Shown: piece by piece, positions 42,499 to 49,187 of the stretch | How positions within the stretch are numbered: the first letter of the stretch is position 1 | How the letters are laid out: each line of letters starts with the position of its first letter | NCBI GenBank assembly: GCA_964613945.1 | Contig: CAZTJC010000003.1 | Span: 124,001 to 188,000 of the forward strand | Length of the DNA: 64,000 nt | Source of the DNA: JAVVHH01 sp964613945 | Lineage (GTDB): Bacteria; Pseudomonadota; Alphaproteobacteria; Acetobacterales; Acetobacteraceae | Reading direction: 5' to 3' | Program-made: the position numbers and the translations under genes | Notes under the pieces: generated by a model | What the model was told of the DNA's origin: nothing | Databases searched by the model: none | What the model saw: the letters and a program-made list of their open reading frames with translations, nothing else

Positions 42499-42972
42499 GT
42501 GCTGTACCGCTTCGCTCTTCCTCTCGCCCTGCTCGCCACCACGCCGGTATTCGCCCAAACCGCTCCGCCAGCCGACGCTCCTATAACCGCGCCGGACACT
42601 GCCGCGACCCCTGGGCACGGTCGCGGCGGAGCCATGCGCGAGCGGTTGCAGAAGATTCACGACCGGCTCGCCATCACCCCGGCGCAGGAACCCAAATGGG
42701 ATGCAGTGGTCGCCATGCTGCGCGAGAACGCGCAGGCAATGCGGGCCAACCCGGCCAGCACGGCGCTGCGCGGCGGCAAGCTCACCGCGGTCGAGGATCT
42801 GCGCGCGGCTGCGGACGTTGCTCATGCCCGCGCCGACGCACTGCAGCGCATGATTCCGCCGGTCGAGGCTCTTTATGCCAGCCTGTCGCCCGATCAACGG
42901 CACGCAGCTGACGAGACGCTCAGCCGCGCCATGCGGGGTGGGCCGGGGAACGACCGGCATCGTCGCGGTTAG
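42499..42972 (+). CDS. LTxxQ-motif (Spy/CpxP-like) periplasmic protein
   Basis: A 157-residue protein with a signal peptide (YRFALPLALLATTPVFAQ) and a helical mature domain. The two repeats of the family are visible as ITPAQEPKWDA near 56 and LSPDQRHAADE near 133, bracketing two long helices (LRENAQAMRA, ADALQRMIPPVEALYAS). Spy/CpxP proteins are periplasmic chaperones or stress sensors. Translation starts at a GTG behind AGGAG; upstream ATGs in the same frame lie inside the GMC gene and are rejected. A hairpin (42991-43013) follows the stop. Confidence 0.77.
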   Translation: MLYRFALPLALLATTPVFAQTAPPADAPITAPDTAATPGHGRGGAMRERLQKIHDRLAITPAQEPKWDAVVAMLRENAQAMRANPASTALRGGKLTAVEDLRAAADVAHARADALQRMIPPVEALYASLSPDQRHAADETLSRAMRGGPGNDRHRRG

Positions 42973-42990
42973 GCGGCGCTTGCTCCGGGG

Positions 42991-43013
42991 CCGGGTCTCT
43001 CTTATAGACCCGG
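42991..43013 (+). terminator. Possible terminator or leader hairpin
   Basis: CCGGGTCT (42991-42998) pairs perfectly with AGACCCGG (43006-43013) around a 7-base loop. Only two T residues follow within a short TCTTCG stretch, so it is a poor intrinsic terminator. It stands between the LTxxQ gene and rpmE and could equally be a structure in the rpmE leader. Confidence 0.38.
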
Positions 43014-43058
43014 TCTTCGCTGCCGGTCGGTATCGGCGGCCATTCCAGGACAATTCCG

Positions 43059-43289
43059 ATGAAGCCCGGCATCCATCCCGAATATCACGAAATCAACATC
43101 ATCATGACCGATGGGTCGACGTTCAAGACCATGTCGTGCGCCGGCAAGGCGGGCGACACCATGCGTCTGGACATCGATCCGAAGTCGCATCCGGCTTGGA
43201 CCGGCGTGCAGCGGATCATGGACACCGGCGGCCAGGTCGCGAAGTTCAACCGGAAGTTCGCCGGTATTGGTCTGCGCAAGGAGCCGTAA
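43059..43289 (+). CDS. rpmE: 50S ribosomal protein L31
   Basis: A 76-residue ribosomal protein of the large subunit. The start KPGIHPEYHEINIIMTDGS and the later DPKSHPAWTGVQRIMDTGGQVAKFNRKF are characteristic of L31. The zinc-binding CxxC pair of the classic form is missing (only one Cys, in MSCAGK), so it belongs to the zinc-independent C-minus form. The gene is followed by a strong intrinsic terminator, so it is transcribed separately from hsp20. Confidence 0.95.
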   Translation: MKPGIHPEYHEINIIMTDGSTFKTMSCAGKAGDTMRLDIDPKSHPAWTGVQRIMDTGGQVAKFNRKFAGIGLRKEP

Positions 43290-43319
43290 GCTTCTTCCAA
43301 CTAGAGCCGATTTTTTTGG

Positions 43320-43352
43320 GGCCGCCTCTTGAAGCAAGAGGCGGCCTTTTTT
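43320..43352 (+). terminator. Rho-independent terminator after rpmE
   Basis: A 12-base stem (43320-43331 with 43335-43346, GGCCGCCTCTTG and its complement) closes on a 3-base loop. It is followed by TTTTTT. The run of T on the 3' side and the G/C-rich stem make this the clearest intrinsic terminator in the window. Confidence 0.93.
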
Positions 43353-43359
43353 ATGTTTG

Positions 43360-43457
43360 GTCTCGTTGAAGCGCCCATTTGGGGCTTCGATGACTACCTT
43401 GGCCGGCCCGTTCGGGCGGTCACACGATTGACCTTGCTTCTTGGAGGTTTTCCTATG
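43360..43457 (+). promoter_or_regulatory. ROSE-type RNA thermometer in the hsp20 leader
   Basis: The leader holds three successive stems. The last contains TTGCT at 43434-43438 inside ACCTTGCTTC. It faces the ribosome site GGAGG at 43443-43447, with ACCT pairing to AGGT across the site. The UUGCU(N)nGGAGG arrangement is the ROSE signature of alpha- and gammaproteobacterial small heat-shock genes. The upstream stems (43368-43388 and about 43402-43420) match the multi-hairpin layout. Heat would melt the weak last stem and free the site. Confidence 0.75.
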
Positions 43458-43949
43458 TCGACTCTCGACTTCTCGCCACTGTTCCGTACCGCCATCGGCT
43501 TCGACCGCATGGCTCGCTTGGCCAGCACCGCACAGGATGCGGCTAGCGCACAGAACGGCGCACAGACCTATCCCCCTTACAACATCGAGCGCACCGGCGA
43601 TGACAGCTATCGTCTGACGATGGCGGTTGCAGGCTTCAGCGACGAAGATCTCGACCTCGTCGTCCGCGAGAACACCCTGGTCATCACCGGACGAGTGAAG
43701 GCAGAGGACAACAAGGCGGAGCTGCTGTATCGCGGCATCGCCGGCCGTGCCTTCGAACGTCGCTTCGTCTTGGCCGACCACATCGTCGTCGATGACGCAT
43801 CGTTGCAGAATGGCCTGTTGCATGTCGGCCTGAAGCGCGTGGTGCCCGAGGCCCTCAAGCCCCGCCGCATCGCCATCGGTAGCGCACCGGCTGCCAAGCC
43901 GGTCATCGCCAACGACAGCACCACGACCGAGGCCGTTCAAGCGGCCTGA
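43455..43949 (+). CDS. ibpA: Hsp20/alpha-crystallin family small heat-shock protein
   Basis: A 164-residue IbpA-type chaperone that holds denatured proteins. The N-terminus MSTLDFSPLFRTAIGFDRMA is typical. The alpha-crystallin domain runs from about 40 to 135: YPPYNIERTGDDSYRLTMAVAGF, DLDLVVRENTLVITGRVK and the IAGRAFERRFVLADHIVV, ASLQNGLLHVGLKR edges. The C-terminus carries RRIAIGSA, the I-x-I motif used in oligomer contacts. GGAGG lies 7 bases before the ATG at 43455 and is sequestered by the ROSE stem. It is followed by a hairpin shared with the convergent DUF1192 gene. Confidence 0.93.
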   Translation: MSTLDFSPLFRTAIGFDRMARLASTAQDAASAQNGAQTYPPYNIERTGDDSYRLTMAVAGFSDEDLDLVVRENTLVITGRVKAEDNKAELLYRGIAGRAFERRFVLADHIVVDDASLQNGLLHVGLKRVVPEALKPRRIAIGSAPAAKPVIANDSTTTEAVQAA

Positions 43950-43960
43950 TCGTCCAAACG

Positions 43961-43987
43961 GGAGAGGCCGGGTCGACCGGCCTCTCC
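43961..43987. terminator. Bidirectional terminator-like hairpin between hsp20 and DUF1192
   Basis: GGAGAGGCCGG (43961-43971) pairs perfectly with CCGGCCTCTCC (43977-43987) around 5 bases, between two convergent stops. No clear T tract is present on either side, so termination would be partly Rho-assisted. Confidence 0.6.
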
Positions 43988-44169
43988 TACTGGAAGTTGA
44001 ACAAATCGTCCGCCGCGCTTCGATGCGACTGCTTGGCAGCGACATGACTTTCCGCCCGTGCGATCTCGGCACGAAGCCCGGCGATGTAGCGCTCCAACTC
44101 CTCCACACCCATCCGATCCAACGGCACCAGCGCCGGAACCGATTGCGGTTCGTCCTCGTTCATCGCCAT
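43987..44169 (-). CDS. DUF1192 family small protein
   Basis: A 60-residue acidic/helical protein. The second half PLDRMGVEELERYIAGLRAEIARAESHVAAKQSHRSAADDLFNF matches the DUF1192 pattern of two short heptad-type helices ending in AADxxF. These small coiled-coil-like proteins are conserved in alphaproteobacteria, with unknown function. The ATG at 44169 (MAMNEDEP) or 44163 fits; longer forms have no family resemblance. It is convergent with hsp20 and divergent from trcR, 140 bases between starts. Confidence 0.8.
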   Translation of the reverse strand: MAMNEDEPQSVPALVPLDRMGVEELERYIAGLRAEIARAESHVAAKQSHRSAADDLFNFQ

Positions 44170-44309
44170 CTTGTCACCACATACCTTGGATGCGGCATAG
44201 CAGGATTCCTGGGCTTGACCGGCACGGTAGCGCAGCCCCATATCCAATTTCCCGCTAAATTGAACCGCCGACACGGCCTTCCCGTTGCCGGCGAAGGACA
44301 CTGTACCTC

Positions 44310-44885
44310 ATGAGCCTCCCGCTGATGCCAAAAGCCACCGCCGTGTGGCTCATCGAGAAGACCGCCCTCACCTTCACGCAGATCGCCGATTTCTGCGGCA
44401 TGCATCCGCTCGAGGTTCAGGCCATCGCCGATGGCGAAGTTGCGCAGGGCATCGTCGGCTACGACCCGGTCAGCAATCAGCAGATCACCGACGAGGACAT
44501 CAAGCGCTGCGAGAAATCGCCCGATGCGCGCCTCAAGCTCATGGCGCCGGCCAACCCGTCCAAGATCAAGCGCGGCGCACGATATACGCCGGTGGCCAAG
44601 CGCAACGACCGTCCGGACGCGATCGCCTTTGTGCTGCGCAACTTCCCGCAGCTCAGCGAGGCGCAGGTCATCAAGCTGCTCGGCACCACCAAGGACACCA
44701 TCCAGAAAGTGCGCGAGCGGACCCACTGGAACAGCACCAACATCAAGCCGCGCGACCCGGTGATCCTCGGCCTGTGCAGCCAGACCGACCTCAACGCCTC
44801 AGTCGCCGTCGCCAACGAGCGCCTGGCCCGCGACGGTCAGGCCATTCCGGTGCCGCCGCTTCCCGAGATCGAGGAAGTCGCCTAA
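44310..44885 (+). CDS. trcR: Cell-cycle transcriptional regulator TrcR / DUF1013
   Basis: A 191-residue cytosolic protein of the alphaproteobacterial DUF1013 family, named TrcR after its role in cell-cycle transcription. Visible are LPLMPKATAVWLIEKTALTF, QIADFCGMHPLEVQAIADGEV (helix-turn-helix-like), QGIVGYDPVSNQQIT, and a second helical part LRNFPQLSEAQVIKLLGTTKDTIQKVRERTHWNSTNIKPRDPV. The latter reads as a further HTH unit. The family is strictly alphaproteobacterial, which supports the taxonomic call. It stands alone and is divergent from the DUF1192 gene. Confidence 0.9.
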   Translation: MSLPLMPKATAVWLIEKTALTFTQIADFCGMHPLEVQAIADGEVAQGIVGYDPVSNQQITDEDIKRCEKSPDARLKLMAPANPSKIKRGARYTPVAKRNDRPDAIAFVLRNFPQLSEAQVIKLLGTTKDTIQKVRERTHWNSTNIKPRDPVILGLCSQTDLNASVAVANERLARDGQAIPVPPLPEIEEVA

Positions 44886-44890
44886 CCCGC

Positions 44891-46261
44891 TCAGGTCGGC
44901 GCGTAGAAGCCGACCCCCTCGTCCCGCAGATCGGCGCGGGTACTCAGGATCGTCGCTCGTTCCGTGGCGCTGGACGTATAGAAGTGCGTCCCGTCGGTGA
45001 GGTCGAAGAAGCGATAGACCGGGGTATCACCGGGCTTGGCTACCGCATGTTCGTAGAAGGCGGTGCCTTCGAAGCTTAGGTCGGGCCGGGTCGCCAGGAT
45101 GGTGTCCCGCTCGCTGGCCGAGGCAGAGTAGAAATGCGTGCCGTTGTGGACGTCGAAGAAGCGGAACACCGGCGTGGCACCCGGATCGGTGCTGGGGGAT
45201 GCCAGCGCCTTCAGCCCGATGCCTTCATAGACCAGGTCGGAGCGTGTCTGGATCAGCGTGTTCCGCTCCGTTTCGCTCGTTGAATAGAAATGCGTGCCGT
45301 CCGCGACCCCGAAGAAGCGATAAACCCCCAGCGACGTTCCGTTGACCTGGCTATAGCCGTCATCGTCCAAGATCGCCGCATTCACCCTGCCGTTGACGGT
45401 GACGCTGTCGGACGAATTCAAGCTGGTCAGGTTGAGCCGGAAGCCCTGATCCGGTTGCGCGAGCGTGTTGCCCGCCACGTTGACGGTCAGCGTCGCGATG
45501 TATGATCCGGGCGCAAAGGTCAGCACACCGCGCGGAAAGGCCTGGCCGGAGAACTCGCTCGCCACCGCCCCGACCGATCCCGTGACGGCCGGGTACGCGG
45601 CGGGGCTTACCGAGTAGCCGATCGTGAGCGCGATCGACGGATCGCTGTAGCGGGTCACGACATAGGTGTAGGCGGTCGTCTGGCCGGTGGAACCCTCGGC
45701 TTGGACCGGGTTGGCGAGCGACACGGTATACAGCGGATAAAGCGTGTTGATGCCTTGGATGTCCCCGGCCGTGAGGTCCTGGTTCGAGTTTATGGCATAC
45801 GGGTACATGATGGTGTCCGGATCGGTGGTATGATCCAGACCGAGCGCATGGCCGATCTCGTGCAGTATGACCTGATACAGCGTCGCCCCGAACTGCACAT
45901 AGGTCAGCTGCCCCCCGTCGTAGAGCAACGGCGAAGTGGCCGGGTCGAGCAGACGGATGAGCGTGTCGTTGGACAGCACACCGCGATAGGAACGGTAGTC
46001 GGTTTCACCCAGCTCGCCGAATTGCGCGAAGTTGCCGAACCCGATCCGGATCGGCACGCTGGCGGAGTCCAACACCTGGTTGAACGTCAGGCCCGATACG
46101 CTGGACCAGCGCGCGAACGCGGCAACGACGACACTCTGATACATCACCGAAAGCGAACCGCTGAACGGGGTAAAGAAGTCGTTGACGAAATTCTGGTTCT
46201 CGAAGCTCCAGCTGATCGCCGTTGAGCTACGCTTTGCCCCTTCGAATGCGAATTCGGTCAT
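44891..46261 (-). CDS. Matrixin-like metalloprotease with Calx-beta-like domain and three DUF5648 repeats
   Basis: A 456-residue protein. Zinc ligands lie in HEIGHALGLDH at 134-144, with the methionine turn in DTIMYPYA (Met152), in a domain covering about 1-165. A Calx-beta/sheet-type region follows at about 170-290 (LTIGYSVSPAAYP ... VNGRVNAAILDDD). Three DUF5648-type units come next, each with the form YRFFxxxxGTHFYxxSxxER, near 310, 365 and 415. There is no N-terminal signal peptide; together with the Calx-beta-type region this suggests type I secretion. No ABC exporter or adaptor lies next to it. The ATG at 46261 is chosen because the upstream extension is Arg-rich shadow sequence. Confidence 0.82.
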   Translation of the reverse strand: MTEFAFEGAKRSSTAISWSFENQNFVNDFFTPFSGSLSVMYQSVVVAAFARWSSVSGLTFNQVLDSASVPIRIGFGNFAQFGELGETDYRSYRGVLSNDTLIRLLDPATSPLLYDGGQLTYVQFGATLYQVILHEIGHALGLDHTTDPDTIMYPYAINSNQDLTAGDIQGINTLYPLYTVSLANPVQAEGSTGQTTAYTYVVTRYSDPSIALTIGYSVSPAAYPAVTGSVGAVASEFSGQAFPRGVLTFAPGSYIATLTVNVAGNTLAQPDQGFRLNLTSLNSSDSVTVNGRVNAAILDDDGYSQVNGTSLGVYRFFGVADGTHFYSTSETERNTLIQTRSDLVYEGIGLKALASPSTDPGATPVFRFFDVHNGTHFYSASASERDTILATRPDLSFEGTAFYEHAVAKPGDTPVYRFFDLTDGTHFYTSSATERATILSTRADLRDEGVGFYAPT

Positions 46262-46284
46262 TAGACTGGGCTCCGTTCCCCCGA

Positions 46285-47406
46285 TCAGCCTAACCGAACT
46301 GCTTCGGCTCGCCCATACCGCAAGAACTGCTCGCGCAGCTCCATGCCGAACCACTCCGCGATGCTGACGCTTTCCTGAAACACGTCCAACGCCGCGCCTG
46401 CGGTGCTGGGCAGCTTCCGGGGTTGTTGCTCGGCTAGCCGCCGATGCTGCCGCAACCCGTCCAGCCCGGCCCACACGGCGGCGCCGAGCGCCAGATAGGG
46501 CGAGGCGCCGGCATCGCCGAAACTCAGCTCCACGCCGGACGGCACCGCCCCACCCTCATCGTCCGTCTCGCTGCGCAGCCGCAGCGCCCCCGGCCGGCCC
46601 TCGACTGCCAATTCTGCCCACTTGCCGGCGAGCAGGCGCGCTTGCGGAGCCACAACGCTCGCCAGCGCCGGCAGGTGGTGCACCAGCCCGGCGACCAGGT
46701 GTTCGGCGTCGTCCGACAATCCATGCTCCCCGCTGGGGTCGGCCATCGCCGACTGCCCGAACCGGTCCACCAGACCGACGCCGATCCGCACGCCGCCCAA
46801 CGTTCCCCCACTGACGCTCTCGATCAGCACCCGCAGCACGGTGGCCTGATCGGCCGCCGCCACGCCCGTCATCGCGGCCGCCCCGGCCTCGAACACGCCG
46901 ATGGCGTCGCCGGGATGCATCACCTCCGGTATCAGGCCGTTGCCCCGCATCGCGGCCAGCAATCTGCCACACGCTGCCGCCTGCGCCCGCGCCGCCGCGA
47001 AGCTCCGGCCGGGCTTGGCGCCGACGACGCCGAACTCCTGGGTGAACCTGGCCCGCACGGTCAGCCCGAACTCCGCATGCAGTGCAGCCAGGCCGCGGCG
47101 CAGGAAATAGCGCGGGCAGCACGCCCAGGGTGCGCCATCCAGCTCGAGCAAATCGCCCAGGAGCAGCACCATATCCGGCGCACCCTCGGCCGGGATGTAG
47201 GCCCGGGTCGCCGGGTCCGGTAGCAGCAGCAGGTCTGCCGCCCCCTGTATCGCCCCACCCCGCGGCGACATCGACGGCACGTGTCCCGGCAGCACCACGC
47301 CCCGCTCCATGACACCCTCCAGCGCCGCCCAGGGCACCGAGACGCCGCGCAGCAGGCCCGATAGGTCGCTGGTGCCGATAAAGGCCAGCGTTTCCGCCTC
47401 GATCAT
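46285..47406 (-). CDS. Glutamine-synthetase-like protein, probable pseudoenzyme
   Basis: A 373-residue protein with the outline of the GS catalytic fold. The N-terminal FIGTSDLSGLLRGVSVP matches the (F)VDxxGxxRGKxxP entry motif, and ASPYLALGAAVWAGLDGL near 300 matches the ANPYLALAAxLAAGLDGI signature. At the ATP/glutamate site, the E-x-E, HxH and NRxAxxRVP elements are missing or altered: PEVMHPGDAIGVFEAG, IGVGLVDRFGQSAM and a GALRLRSETDDEGG stretch. It may be an adapted glutamylpolyamine synthetase-like or regulatory protein. Its start overlaps the coaE stop by ATGA, so it is made with CoaE. Confidence 0.7.
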   Translation of the reverse strand: MIEAETLAFIGTSDLSGLLRGVSVPWAALEGVMERGVVLPGHVPSMSPRGGAIQGAADLLLLPDPATRAYIPAEGAPDMVLLLGDLLELDGAPWACCPRYFLRRGLAALHAEFGLTVRARFTQEFGVVGAKPGRSFAAARAQAAACGRLLAAMRGNGLIPEVMHPGDAIGVFEAGAAAMTGVAAADQATVLRVLIESVSGGTLGGVRIGVGLVDRFGQSAMADPSGEHGLSDDAEHLVAGLVHHLPALASVVAPQARLLAGKWAELAVEGRPGALRLRSETDDEGGAVPSGVELSFGDAGASPYLALGAAVWAGLDGLRQHRRLAEQQPRKLPSTAGAALDVFQESVSIAEWFGMELREQFLRYGRAEAVRLG

Positions 47407-47996
47407 GCCCCCACCTGGCCGATGAGCCGCCTCACCAAACCCCGCAACTGGCGCTGCGTGTGGCCGCGCGACAACCCCGTGCGCACCACCGTGTCGGCCC
47501 GGCGTCGCTTCTCCGCATCCGGCATCTGCCGCCCGATCACCGCCGCGATCTGCGCCGCCGACATCGTCCCGCGCCGCCGCACCCGCGCCCGCTGCACCGC
47601 CGGCGGCGCGCTGACGACCAGGATGTGATCGACCCGGTCCGCCCCGCCGGTTTCCAGCAGCAACGGAACGTCGAGCGCCACCAGGCGCCGCCCCGCGCGC
47701 CGGGCACGCGCCAGGAAGCGGCGCTCGGCCTGCCGCACCAGCGGGTGCACGATCCGCTCCAACCGCTTCAGCGCCGCGGCATCCCCAAGCACCGCCGCCC
47801 GCAATGCCCCGCGATCCACCTTTCCTTGGTCGATAGTGCCGGGAAACGCCGCCTCGATCGGCCTGACCGCCGCGCCGCCGCGCCCCTGTAACCGGTGCAC
47901 CGTCGCGTCGGCATCGAACACCGGTACGCCGATGCGCCGCAGCACGGACGCCGCACTGGATTTGCCCATCCCGATCCCGCCCGTCAGCCCCAACAC
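47403..47996 (-). CDS. coaE: Dephospho-CoA kinase
   Basis: A 197-residue P-loop kinase adding the 3'-phosphate in coenzyme A synthesis. The Walker A loop is GLTGGIGMGKSS at 3-14. FDADATVHRLQG and FPGTIDQGKVDRGALR follow, then LVALDVPLLLETGG and IGRQMPDAEKRRRADTVV. The GTG at 47996 lies 8 bases from AGGAGG; a GTG two codons upstream is only 2 bases away. Hence the start MLGLTGG. The gene overlaps the GS-like gene downstream. Confidence 0.92.
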   Translation of the reverse strand: MLGLTGGIGMGKSSAASVLRRIGVPVFDADATVHRLQGRGGAAVRPIEAAFPGTIDQGKVDRGALRAAVLGDAAALKRLERIVHPLVRQAERRFLARARRAGRRLVALDVPLLLETGGADRVDHILVVSAPPAVQRARVRRRGTMSAAQIAAVIGRQMPDAEKRRRADTVVRTGLSRGHTQRQLRGLVRRLIGQVGA

Positions 47997-48009
47997 CTTC
48001 ACCGCCTCC

Positions 48010-48261
48010 TCACCGGGCCAGCCATAACCCGGTGCCAATCAGGCCGATCCCTGCCACGTGATACGGATGCAAATTCTCTCCCCGGAACAACACAGCCAGC
48101 ATCCCGCCAACGGCGGGCATGAGGTGCACATATTGTCTTACCCGCGCCGAGCCCACTGATTCGACACCGCGATTATAGCAGAAATAGGCCGAAAAGACCT
48201 GAAGCACGCAGGAACAAGCGGTTCCGAACAGCGATGGCGGCAGCAGAATCGCCCCATCCAC
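48010..48261 (-). pseudogene. EamA (DMT) transporter, C-terminal remnant
   Basis: The 83-codon frame reads LPPSLFGTACSCVLQVFSAYFCYNRGVESVG, RQYVHLMPAVGGMLAVLFRGENLHPYHVAGIGLIGTGLWL. This is the last three helices of an EamA half, with the typical LMP and GExLxxYHxxGIxLIxxGxxL features. The other seven or so helices are missing upstream, where the divergent hydrolase gene begins at 48315. It starts at an ATG without a good ribosome site. A truncated relic is more likely than a working mini-transporter. Confidence 0.65.
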
Positions 48262-48314
48262 GCCCCGTTACCTGGCGGTTGGCAGTCGAGCAGGAACTCT
48301 GCTTACCTTGCGAC

Positions 48315-49187
48315 ATGGTCCGCCTCACTCTCGCGCTGCTTGCCGCGCTATCCGCTTGCGCGGCACCGCCGGTGTCGTTCGACACGCTCGCTGGCACGGG
48401 CAATCCGCGGCGCGACGAGACGGTCCTCGTTCCGGTGACCGGCGGGGACGGAGCCGTTTTGCCGATCCAGACCCGAATCTGCCGTCCGGACTCGGATGCG
48501 CCGGCCCGGCTCGTGGTCATCAACCATGGCGCCCCGCCCAACAGTGCCGCCCGACCGCGCATGCAGCTTCAACGCTGCGACGGCGAGGCGGCGCGCTGGT
48601 TTCTGGCGCGGGGCTACGTTGTCGCCTTTCCGCTCCGCCGCGGCTACGGCGCCAATGGCGGGGTCGCGCCCGAAGCGTCGTCCTCGTGTCGGGAGGCCGA
48701 TTTCATGTACTCCGGCCTGGAGTCGGCCCGCGACATCGATGCTGTCGTGCGCCATCTTGCCGCCCTGCCCTTCGTGCAGCCGGATCAGACGGTTGTGCTC
48801 GGTCAATCCGCCGGCGGGTGGGGCGCCGTGGCGTATGACAGCATTCCGCACCCGGGCGTGACCGCGTTCATCTCCATGGCGGGCGGACGCGGCGGCCATT
48901 ACCAGCTGCAGCCGAGCAATAATTGTCATCCCGAGCGCCTCGTCGAGGCTGCCGGCCGGTTCGGCGCCACGGCGACGACGCCGATGCTGTGGATCTACAC
49001 CGCCAACGACAGCTACTTTGCCCCTGCCCTCGCCACCTCCATGCACGACGCCTTCAGCCAGGCCGGCGGCAAGGCCGAGTTGGTCCAGCTTGATTCCTTC
49101 GGATCGGACGGGCACGGGCTGTTCTTCGGCCGCGGCGGCTCCGCCATCTGGGGGCCGCCGGTCGAACGGTATCTCGCCGCGCACTAA
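48315..49187 (+). CDS. Alpha/beta hydrolase lipoprotein (dienelactone-hydrolase-like)
   Basis: A 290-residue protein with signal MVRLTLALLAALSAC and lipobox LSAC, so probably attached to the periplasmic face of a membrane. The hydrolase core has VVINHGAPPN (oxyanion strand), the nucleophile in VVLGQSAGGWGAVAY near 165, a likely acid in WIYTANDSYFAP and histidine in GSDGHGLFFGRGG. Substrate unknown; esterase or peptidase activity is possible. The ATG at 48315 is preferred over 48234 because it puts the lipobox first. It overlaps the convergent S9 peptidase by 4 bases. Confidence 0.8.
   Translation: MVRLTLALLAALSACAAPPVSFDTLAGTGNPRRDETVLVPVTGGDGAVLPIQTRICRPDSDAPARLVVINHGAPPNSAARPRMQLQRCDGEAARWFLARGYVVAFPLRRGYGANGGVAPEASSSCREADFMYSGLESARDIDAVVRHLAALPFVQPDQTVVLGQSAGGWGAVAYDSIPHPGVTAFISMAGGRGGHYQLQPSNNCHPERLVEAAGRFGATATTPMLWIYTANDSYFAPALATSMHDAFSQAGGKAELVQLDSFGSDGHGLFFGRGGSAIWGPPVERYLAAH

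Noticed and set aside
43329..43454. N-terminal extension of hsp20 from 43329
   Set aside because: It would start in the rpmE terminator and run through the ROSE leader; GGAGG supports the ATG at 43455.
44170..44309. TTGACC and GCTAAATT elements between DUF1192 and trcR
   Set aside because: Spacing does not fit either a standard or a Caulobacter-type sigma-73 promoter.
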